Assembly (NCBI GenBank): GCA_036365145.1
Contig: JAEOAD010001942.1
Location: 1,116,001-1,180,000, forward strand
From: Orientallactaga sibirica
Lineage: Eukaryota > Chordata > Mammalia > Rodentia > Dipodidae
Direction: 5' to 3'
DNA length: 64,000 nt
Below are positions 12,649-24,108 of this stretch, in pieces. Position 1 is the first letter of the stretch, and every line of letters starts with the position of its first letter. The position numbers and the translations under genes were made by a program. The notes under the pieces are model-generated. The model saw only the letters and a program-made list of their open reading frames with translations, made no database searches and was not told the DNA's origin.

Positions 12649-14382
12649 CAAATTAAAAAAAAAGAAAGGAGGAGATGGTATGGTGAAGACCTCAAGCAAG
12701 GAAAGATCTGAAATTATTTCTGGTTAGTTTAAAGACTTCTGTCTCTGTAGCAGTCACCTACAACCTTGGTCCACTCTGTGTTTCACCCCCTCATACCTGA
12801 TGGTCCAAGCTACACCACGTAGGGAATTTATGTTCACTGGAGATCACTGAAGACATCTTATCAAGAAGTAAAGGCTAAGTCTGTCAGCCTGCTGCATCGT
12901 TCACTTTTGTGCTTGGCAGGGAGGTGTAGCTTATTGGTTAAAAGAGGATGGCAACAGTCGATGACATTTTAATTCCCTTCCAACCTAAATGTCATCTTCC
13001 AGTCACTCACAGTATTACCCACCTTACCAGGTAATAACACAGAAGGGGCTGAAGAAAAAAGCCCTTCACAAGGCTGGAGAGATGGCTTAGCAGTTAAGGC
13101 ATTTGTCTGCAAAGCCAAAAGACCTCAGTTCGATTCCCCAGGACCCACATAAACCAGATACACAAGGTGACACATGCATCTAGAATTCGTTTGCAGTGGC
13201 TGGAGGTCCTGGCACACCCATTCTCTCTCTGTCTCTCTCTCTCTCTCTCTGCCTCTTTCTCTCTTGCTCTCTCAAATAAATAGATACATTAAAAAAAAAA
13301 AGGGAAGGAAAGGAAAGGAAGGAAGCCAATGTACACAGACGGTTTATCAACATGTGAAGCCTGGAAAACCTAAACCTAAACACTTGTTCTTTTCATTCTT
13401 TTTCTTTCTTCCCCAAACCAGTTTTTGGCAGCAGCTATAACCGAAGTGATGAAAAGCATGGGAGAGCAAGGCTCAGTTAGTCAGCTAAGAACCCTAACAT
13501 GTCCACACTGCAGGGGACCCTCGCTGCCCACACAGCTATGCTGACAGGAGAGAAGTGAGTAACGTCCCCATGGTAGCTGGGTGACATTAGAACTCAGGTA
13601 CCATTCATGCTTCATCAGCACATCAGACTCTCCAGCTCCCTCTTGACTCTGTGATAGATGCTGGAAAAGTCCTGCTTGGTATGGCGCCACTGATGACTTA
13701 AGAAAGTTGTATGCGAGCTGCTTTGGTTGCAAGACACTAAGAAATGAAGCTGGAGCTGAGATGGAAGCCCTCTCCCTGTGGCTAGCTGTCACAGTGCTGG
13801 AAAGTTCTCTGCAGACTGCTGGGGGAGAAAAGTCATCAGCAGTCTTACCCAGCAGTGGACCCTCCTTGCTACACAAATGGCCTGCCAGGCAGGATGTGCC
13901 CACTAGTGCAATAGTGACATGTCTGCTCTTGGGGATAACAAACTGCACCCTGATCGGATTTGAGGCCTGCTTCATGGGAGAGAATCCATGCCTGACACTG
14001 AAAGCTAGTCAAAAGGCTGTGGCTAGGGAGGTCATAAGCCCTAGTGGGGAAGCTTCTACGGTTGTTAAGCTATATGAATATATTATGCTCACCAAACTGC
14101 TCTCTAACTCTTTTTGTTTATGCCCATATATTAATGCTACCCTCACTTTTGCTTAGAGAAGTTTCTCCTTTCAGATGGCAGTGATGGGTTGGAGAGATGG
14201 CTTAGCACTTAAGGTGCACTTGTCTGCAAAGCCTAAGGACCAAGGTTTGATTCCCCAGGACCCATGTAAGCCAGATGCACAAGGTGGCACGTGCATCTGG
14301 AGTTTATTTGCAGTGGCTGGAGGCCCTGGTGTGCCCATTCTGTCTATCTGCCTCTTTCTCTCTCTCTCAAATGAATGAATTA

Positions 14383-14470
<88 letters not shown>

Positions 14471-17320
14471 GATATTCAGATGGTATTCAGTGACTACTGG
14501 GGAGACTGGACACTCATCAAATTACTGAGAAGTGAAAGTGGCGTGTTCAGCACTAAATGAGACCTTCTGAGGCTCCAGGACCATTGTGGAGGAGGTGGCA
14601 GAAAGAATGTAAGAGTCAAAGGATGGGGAGGAGTGCCTTGGACTGCTGTCTTCCAGACACAAAGTGGCGTTTGCATTTATGACCGCGCAGCAGCTGCCAC
14701 TACCTGCACAAGACCTGCATCATAGTGGCCTTCTCAGCAGGTGTCATGGATGACTGAGGAGGACAAAAAAAAAAATGACATCAAAATAGAAGAGGGCCAG
14801 GGTGTGGTGGCACATGCTTTTAGTCCCAGAACTCAAAGTGAGTTCGAGTCCACCCTGAAACTACAGTGAATTCCAGGTCAGCCTGGGCTAGAGCAAGAAG
14901 AAGGAGGAGGAGGAGATGGAGAAGGTGGAGAAGAAGAAGAAGGAGAAGGAGAAGAGGACCTAGTTGAAAATAAGAGGGGGTTCAGTGGAAGGGTGTGGGA
15001 GGAGGAACAAAGTTCTATGTAGTTCTAGGTAAGCCATTTCTCAAGCTGGTACAGACAGTGGATAGCTAGTATTTGGCCCTGATGCAATAATAGGGCACCT
15101 CAGCCTTCCCATGTTTCCCTTTCCCAGGGGTAGCTCCCCATGGTGACATGCCATAATTCAACAGTGATTCAGTAGCAAATTGGGTTGGGCTTTTAGTAAC
15201 TATGCTTCCCATAATGATGGAACCAAGTTTTACAAGATCTCCAGGTATCACAAACTATATAAATTGTGTCAAAGCGTTCAAAACCAAGGTGGATATGGTG
15301 GTACATACTGTAATCCCAACACTCTGGAGGCTGAGGCAGGAGGATTGTGAATGAATGAATGAATGGATTGTAAGTCTGAGGCCAGCCTAGTCTGGTGAAA
15401 CCCTATCTAAAAGAAAAAAGGAAGGGAAGAAGAGAAGGAGGGAAGAAGGGAGGAAACAAGAGGAAGGGGAAAATATTTTCATATATAAATTAATTTCATA
15501 TCACATAGATATGAAAAAAATCCTGTAATCCCAGCTACTGGGGATTCCTGAGGCAGGAAGATGATAAATTCAAGGCCTGCTTGGGCTTACAGAGTGATTC
15601 TAAGACCAGTCTGGGCAAATTAGTGAGACACTATCTCAAAAAACACAAATAATAGGAAAAGGGCTGTAACTATATCTCAGCGATACTGCACTAGCCTAGC
15701 CGTTAAGGCCCTAGGTTCAATCCAAAGGAAATAGAAAAGAAAGACGAGGGAAGAAAAGGAAATGAAGGTCTGAAGAGATGGCTTAGCAGTTAAGGTACTT
15801 GCCTGCAAAGCCTAAGGACCCAGGTTCAATTCCCCAGTACACACATAAGCCAGATGCATAAGGTGGCACATGCATCTGGAGTTCATTTGCAGTGGCTGGA
15901 GATCCTGGTACACCATAACACAGAAGGGGCTGAAGAAAAAAGCCCTTCACAGGGCTGGAGAGATGGCTTAGCAGTTAAGGCATTTGTCTGCAAAGCCAAA
16001 AGACCTCAGTTCGATTCCCCAGGACCCACATAAACCAGATACACAAGGTGACACATGCATCTAGAATTCGTTTGCAGTGGCTGGAGGTCCTGGCACACCC
16101 ATTCTCTCTCTGTCTCTGTCTCTCTCTCTCTCTGCCTCTTTCTCTCTTGCTCTCTCAAATAAATAGATACATTAAAAAAAAAGGGGGGGGAAGGAAAGGA
16201 AAGGAAGGAAGCCAATGTACACAGATGGTTTATCACCATGTGAAGCCTGGAAAACCTAAACCTAAACACTTGTTCTTTTCATTCTTTTTCTTTCTTCCCC
16301 AAACCAGTTTTTGGCAGCAGCTATAACCGAAGTGATGAAAAGCATGGGAGAGCAAGGCTCAGTTAGTCAGCTAAGAACCCTAACATGTCCACACTGCAGG
16401 GGACCCCGCTGCCCACACAGCTATGCTGACAGGAGAGAGGTGAGTAACGTCCCCATGGTAGCTGGGTGACATTAGAACTCAGGTACCATTCATGCTTCAT
16501 CAGCACATCAGACTCTCCAGCTCCCTCTTGACTCTGTGATAGATGCTGGAAAAGTCCTGCTTGGTATGGCGCCACTGATGACTTAAGAAAGTTGTATGCG
16601 AGCTGCTTTGGTTGCAAGACACTAAGAAATGAAGCTGGAGCTGAGATGGAAGCCCTCTCCTGTGGCTAGCTGTCACAGTGCTGGAAAGTTCTCTGCAGAC
16701 TGCTGGGGAGAAAAGTCATCAGCAGTCTTACCCAGCAGTGGACCCTCCTTGCTTACACAAATGGCCTGCCAGGCAGGATGTGCCCACTAGTGCAATAGTG
16801 ATATGTCTGCTCTTGGGGATAACAAACTGCACCCTGATCGGATTTGAGGCCTGCTTCATGGGAGAGAATCCATGCCTGACACTGAAAGCTAGTCAAAAGG
16901 CTGTGGCTAGGGAGGTCATAAGCCCTAGTGGGGAAGCTTCTACGGTTGTTAAGCTATATGAATATATTATGCTCACCAAACTGCTCTCTAACTCTTTTTG
17001 TTTATGCCCATATATTAATGCTACCCTCACTTTTGCTTAGAGAAGTTTCTCCTTTCAGATGGCAGTGATGGGTTGGAGAGATGGCTTAGCACTTAAGGTG
17101 CACTTGTCTGCAAAGCCTAAGGACCAAGGTTTGATTCCCAGGACCCATGTAAGCCAGATGCACAAGGTGGCACGTGCATCTGGAGTTTATTTTGCAGTGG
17201 CTGGAGGCCCTGTGTGTGCCCATTCTGTCTATCTGCCTCTTTCTCTCTCTCAAATGAATGAATTAATAGAAATGAATAAATTAATAGATAGATAGATAGA
17301 TGATAGATAGATAGATAGAT

Positions 17321-17353
<33 letters not shown>

Positions 17354-19072
17354 AATATTTAGATGGTATTCAGTGACTACTGGGAGACTGGACACTCATC
17401 AAATTACTGAGAAGTGAAAGTGGAGTGTTCAGCACTAAATGAGACCTTCTGAGGCTCCAGGACCATTGTGGAGGAGGTGGCAGAAAGAATGTAAGAGTCA
17501 AAGGATGGGGAGGAGTGCCTTGGACTGCTGTCTTCCAGACACAAAGTGGCGCGTTGCATTTATGAGCACAGCAGCTGCCACTACCTGCACAAGACCTGCA
17601 TCATAGTGGCCTTCTCAGCAGGTGTCATGGATGACTGAGGAGGACAAAAAAAAAATGACATCAAAATAGAAGAGGGCCAGGGTGTGGTGGCACATGCTTT
17701 TAGTCCCAGAACTCAAAGTGAGTTCGAGTCCACCCTGAAACTACAGTGAATTCCAGGTCAGCCTGGGCTAGAGCAAGAAGAAGGAGGAGGAGGAGATGGA
17801 GAAGGTGGAGAAGAAGAAGAAGGAGAAGGAGAAGAGGACCTAGTTGAAAATAAGAGGGGGTTCAGTGGAAGGGTGTGGGAGGAGGAACAAAGTTCTATGT
17901 AGTTCTAGGTAAGCCATTTCTCAAGCTGGTACAGACAGTGGATAGCTAGTATTTGGCCCTGATGCAATAATAGGGCACCTCAGCCTTCCCATGTTTCCCT
18001 TTCCCAGGGGTAGCTCCCCATGGTGACATGCCATAATTCAACAGTGATTCAGTAGCAAATTGGGTTGGGCTTTTAGTAACTATGCTTCCCATAATGATGG
18101 AGCCAAGTTTTACAAGATCTCCAGGTATCACAAACTATATAAATTGTGTCAAAGCGTTCAAAACCAAGGTGGATATGGTGGTACATACTATAATCCCAAC
18201 ACTCTGGAGGCTGAGGCAGGAGGATTGTGAATGAATGAATGAATGGATTGTAAGTCTGAGGCCAGCCTAGTCTGGTGAAACCCTATCTAAAAGAAAAAAG
18301 GAAGGGAAGAAGAGAAGGAGGGAAGAAGGGAGGAAACAAGAGGAAGGGGAAAATATTTTCATATATAAATTAATTTCATATCACATAGATATGAAAAAAA
18401 TCCTGTAATCCCAGCTACTGGGGATTCCTGAGGCAGGAAGATGATAAGTTCAAGGCCTGCTTGGGCTTACAGAGTGATTCTAAGACCAGTCTGGGCAAAT
18501 TAGTGAGACACTATCTCAAAAAACAAAAATAATAGGAAAAGGGCTGTAACTATATCTCAGTGATACTGCACTAGCCTAGCCGTTAAGGCCCTAGGTTCAA
18601 TCCAAAGGAAATAGAAAAAGAAAGACGAGGGAAGAAAAGGAAATGAAGGTCTGGAGAGATGGCTTAGCAGTTAAGGTACTTGCCTGCAAAGCCTAAGGAC
18701 CCAGGTTCAATTCCCCAGTACCCACATAAGCCAGATGCATAAGGTGGCACATGCATCTGGAGTTCGTTTGCAGTGGCTGGAGATCCTGGTACACCCATTC
18801 TCTCTCTCTCCTCCCCACCCCTTTCTCTCTCTCAAATAAATAAATAAAATATTTTAAAAAAAAAAAAAAAAAAAAAAGGAAAGGAAAGGAAGCCAGGCGT
18901 GGTGGTGCACGCCTTTAATCCCAGCACTTGGGAGGCAGAGGTAGGAGGATCACCATGAGTTCGAGAGTACCCAGAGACTATGTAGTGAATGCCAGGTCAG
19001 CCTGGGCTAGAATGAAACCCACCCCACACACACACACCAAAAAGGAAAGGACAGGACAGGGGAAGGGAGAAG

Positions 19073-19135
<63 letters not shown>

Positions 19136-21214
19136 AATGCCATTTTATATTACATACGCTCCTCAAAATATAAAGGGTTGTGTCCCAATCAATCCACTAT
19201 AAATTGAAAATGGCATGAGTCGAGCATGTACTTAATACCTCTAACCTACTGAACATTGTGGCTTAGCTTTACTTACTTGAAATGTGCTCAGAGCACTTTC
19301 ACTAACCCACAGCTGGGTAAAAGCACCCATCACAAAGCCTATTTTGCAATGAACTGCCAAATATCTCCTGCAGTCTATTTAATTCTGTGCCAGAGGTAAG
19401 AAACAGAATGTTTGTGTCCGTACATGTTCATATTATCATAAAACCAACAAACTGTGTCAGACCACAACATGTTCGGGACCATTAGGAACTAGAACTAAGG
19501 ACTGAGGGATGAATGATCATTAAATAAGTACTGCAGAAAGAGGCAAGAAATGAGAGTCTTAGTACCAGTCCTCCACACACCCAGCTTCCTTAGACAAGTC
19601 ACTTTTCCATCCTGAGCCCCAGAGCCCTTTCATCCCCAACACTTTGCAACTCTATAGTTCAGCCACATGCAAGCAAGTTATCTAAGTGCCTCTTGCAGAG
19701 CTTAGGGACAGAGCCAGGGAGATTCAGAACCAAGTCCATAGAGTTGTTCTGCTTCTTGTTCTTATTTATTGTTTTGTTTTGTCAGAGAGTTTCATGTAGC
19801 CCAGGGCTGGCTTCAAACTTGCTATGTAGCTGAGGATCACCTTGAATTTCTGATTCTCCTGCCCCCACCTTGCAAGTGTTGGGTGCATAGACATGTGCAC
19901 CCATACCAGGCTTGCTCAGCTTTTGACCTTCACTCTACAGATTTGGGACCCAAGCCCAGAAGTTGGTGTGAATTGTCCAAAGTCACAAGTGGCACATGCA
20001 TTTACCACTCTGCCCCTCATTCCAATGTCCAAACTCCCTTACAGCATTTTGTTTTGAATCCAAAAACCCACCGTGTTTACAAACCCAGCAGAGAAAAAGA
20101 AAAGCATATGCTTATTATATCATTAAGAAAAGTCAACATAATTGAGAAAAGTAAAATCTGGAGCTGGAGATATTGCTCAGTGGTTAAGGTGCTTGCTTAC
20201 AAAGCCTAACGACCCTGGTTTGATTCCCCTGTATCTACATAAAGCAGATACACAAAGTGGCACATGCATCTGGAGTCTCTTAGCAGCAGCTAGAGGCCCT
20301 GGCATACCTGTTTTCTCTGTTGCTCTTTTCTGTCTCCCTCTGCTTGAAAATAAATAAGTAAAAATATATTTTTTTAAAAAAGGGCTGGAGAGATGGCTTA
20401 GTAGTTAAGGCACTTGCCTGCAAAGCCTAAAGACTTGGGTTTGATTTTCCCAGTACCCACATAAAGCCAGATGCACAAGGTGGTGTGTATGTCTGGAGTT
20501 TATTTGCAGTGGCTAGAGGCCTTGGAATGCCCATTCTCTCCCTCTCTGCTTCTTCCTGTTTCTCTTCAAGTAAATAAAAAATAATGGGTTGGAGGGCTGG
20601 AAGGATGGCTTAGCGGTTAAGGTGTTTGCCTGCAAAGCCAAAGGACCCAGGTTTGATTCCCCAAGACCAATGTTAGCCAGATGCACAAAGTGGCACATGC
20701 ATCTGGAGTTCCTTTGTAGTGGCTGGAGACCCTGGCATGCCCACTCTCGTTCACTGTCTGTCTCGCTTCCTCTTTCTCTCTGTCAAATAAATAAATAAAA
20801 ATAAAATATTTTTAAAATAATAGGCTGGAGAGATGGCTTAGCAGTTAAAGCATTTGCCTGCAAAGCCAAAGGACCCAGGTTTGATTCCCCAGGACCCATG
20901 TAAACCAGATGCACAAAATGGCACATGCATCTAGAGTTTGCAGTGGTTGAAGGCTCTGGTGTGCCCATTCACAATCTCTCTTTCTCACTCTCAAATAAAT
21001 AATTTTTTAAAAATATAAAGAAGTTGGGCTGGAGAGATGGCTTAGCGGTTAAGGCGCTTGCCTTAGAAGCCTAAGAACTTTGTTTGAATCTACAGGTCCT
21101 ACGTATAGCCAGAAGCAAAAGTACCACAAGTGTGCAATGTTGCACATGTGCTCAAGGGGACACATGCATTTGGAGTTCGTTCACAGCAACTGAAAGACCC
21201 TGGCGTACCCGTTC

Positions 21215-21268
<54 letters not shown>

Positions 21269-24048
21269 CCTTCCCCCTCTCTCTGTCTCTCCCTCAAAAA
21301 TAAAATATAATAATCAAAGTGATAAAATAAATAAAATACAATAAAATAAAATAAAATAAAATAAAGGTTTCTTTGCCTTAAAAAAAAATAAAGAAAAAGC
21401 TGGGGATGGTGGCACATGCCTTTAGTCCCAGCACTTGGGAGGCAGAGGTAGGAAGATTGACATGAGTTTGAGACCAACATGAGACTACATAGTGAGTTCC
21501 AGGTCAGCCTGGGCTAGAGTGAAACCCTACCTCAAAAAGCCAAACAAACAAATAAAGAAGTTTAAAAAATTACAATCTAACCTAAGCCTCAAATGAATAG
21601 TTGGCCATAAATTTAAAAAGGATACTATGGATTCATATTTATCATAATATCACACTTATGGATGCCATCCAGAGTGGAGACTGGCAGAGAGGTTGGAGTG
21701 ATAAGCACACAGTCCTTCAGTAGGTTAGTAACATCACTCTTCCTTATTGCATGGTAAGCAGGGTTTAGGGAGAGGATTTGGCTATGGTGACGTGGACTAG
21801 AAAGGTTCATGCTTTGAGGTCAGAGAGTAAGGGAAGTGAGGCATGAAAGGAGGAAGAAAGGTAGCAAAATGAATCAAAGACAAGGCAGGTGGTGGGGGAG
21901 GAGAAAATGGTCAATTCCACTGCATGAACAATACGCCATTCCCTGAAGCCCAGACGGTGCCGTGCGGGCCATGGCAGAAGACAGCAGCCGAGGAGTCTTG
22001 GGAAGGGCTGGTCTCAGCAAACCAGGAAAATGAGGGAAATGGGTCAGAGAAGCAGGAATATTTGAGAAGACCGACCCACCTCATCTGGGTATGAAACATG
22101 GATTTCACTGCCTCATGACTGAAAGACAAAACAGACATGCACATAGAAGTCAATACAGTTGGCTGATGGGGCACAGCCAAAAGCATGTGCAGCGTTCTGA
22201 AGTCACACAATCAAAGCTTTGGCCACCACAACCACCTTCAACCCAGCCCCTTCTGGCTGGGCCCCCATGGCAGGATGCTCCCTGTTAGGATGGAAAGGGC
22301 ACTGGATTAGGGTGCAGAGTGCTAGGGACAAAGGGACTCAGTGGTGACTTCCTTTCCCTTTGCCTCAGTGTCTCACCTGTAACCCATTAAAGAGACCGTG
22401 GTAAGACAATTTAAGAGTACATTACTAGGGCCTGTAGAGATAGCTTAGCAGTTAAGTGCTTGCCTGTGAAGCCTAAGGACCCAGGTTTGAGGCTCAATTC
22501 CCCAGGACCCACGAAAGTCAGATGCACAAAGTGGTGCATGCATCTGGAGTTTGTTTGCAGTGGCTGGAGGCCCTGGCGCGCTATCTCTACCTCTTTCTCT
22601 GTGTATCGCTCTCAAATAAATAAATAAACAAAAAAATTAAAAACAAAAGAGTACATTACTAAGGAATGTAGGGCTGGTTGTTATTGTTGGCCCTCTGACT
22701 AGCATGCCGGGTGAATAAACAGCCTCTTTGGATGACTATTTTGGGGAGAGTCTGAACTGTCTATGTAAATCTCACAGGTAGTATGTAAAAATTGCTGGGG
22801 CTAAAATTGGACTCTTTACACCATGTTTAAGGTGCATGCATTCCACTGTGACCAGCAGCTAGGTGGGGACTGGAATCACCTCCTCCCTTGCACAAAAGCC
22901 AACATGCCCAGGGAATACACGGCTGCTCAAAATCAGTAGATGCAAGGAAGCTGGTGCAGACGTCAGAAATGGCCTGAAGAAGAGCCCTAGGTTCCCTGAC
23001 TATTAGTGACAAGAGGAGCCCTGAATCACCACCACTTACAGGAGGGCCATCTAGAAAGTTGGATCCCAGGGGACTGGACAGATTGCTCAGTGCTTAGAGG
23101 TGTTTTCTTGCAAAGCCTGACAGTCGGGGTTTGATTTCCCCAGCACCCATGTAAAGCCAGATGCACTAAGTGGCCCATATATCTGGAGTTAGTTTGCAGT
23201 GGCAAGAAGGCACTGGTGTGCCCAACCTCTCTCTCCCTGTCTGTCTCTGTCTCAAATAAATGAATAATTTAAAAAAAAAAAAAGAAAAGAAAAGAAGGGC
23301 TGGAGAAATGGATTATCGGTTAAGGTGCTTGTGTGTGAAGCCTAAGGACTCATGTTTGACTCTCCAGGTCCCACGTAAGCCAGACACAAGCGCACAAGGT
23401 TGCACATGAGCACTAGGTGGTGCATTGCATCTGGAGTTCCATTACAGTAGCTGGAGACCCTGGCACACAAATTCTTTCTCTCTCTCATTAAAAGGGGGGG
23501 GCAGCCGGGCTTGGTGGTGCATGCCTTTAATCCCAGCACATGGAAGGCAGAGGTAGGAGGATCGCCATGAGTTCAAGGCCACCCTGAGACTACATAGTTC
23601 ATTTCAGGTCAGCCTGGACCAGAGTGAGACCCTACCTAGAAAAAAAAAAAAAAAAAAGGGGGAGGGGGCAAGCTAGTGTGGTCATGCACACCTTTAATCC
23701 CAGCACTCGGGAGGCAGAGGTAGGAGGATCACTGTGAGTTCAAGGTTACCCTGAGACTACATAGTGAATTCCAGGTCAGCTTGGGCTAGAGTGAGACCCT
23801 ACCTCAAAAAAAGGGCCAGTCTGTTCAGCTTGCCTCAAAAAAAAAGAAGAAGGAGGAGGAGGAGGAGGAAGGAGGAAGGAAGAGGAGGAGGAGGAGAAGA
23901 AGAAGCTGGGCCTAGGCACATGTCTTTAATCCCAGCACTCAGGAGGCAGAGGTAGGAGGATTGCTGTGAGTCTGAGGCCACCCTGAAACTACATAGTGAA
24001 TTACAGGACAGCCTGAGCTAGAGTGAGACCAAACCTCAAAAAAACAAA

Positions 24049-24108
<60 letters not shown>

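Larger units (their letters stand above)
12080..22079 (-). other. SMYD1 intron 5 (10,000 bases)
   Basis: Between exon 6 and cassette exon 5. It holds a long-form B2 (12419-12663), the 2.88-kb tandem duplication (13034-18795), B1 (18890-19040), a TA run (19076-19127), unique sequence with a degenerate B1 (-) at about 19755-19912, five consecutive B2 SINEs (20160-21310), B1 (21397-21550) and unique sequence near exon 5. Confidence 0.85.

Noticed and set aside
13481..13975. Minus-strand frame of 164 codons, partly repeated in the second duplicate unit
   Set aside because: It lies in an L1 3' fragment and its preservation in both copies reflects the recent duplication, not selection; it is broken in copy 2.
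14384..14469. Regular short direct repeats resembling an array
   Set aside because: Pure GATA microsatellite without spacers, in a SINE tail; not a CRISPR array, and the genome is mammalian.
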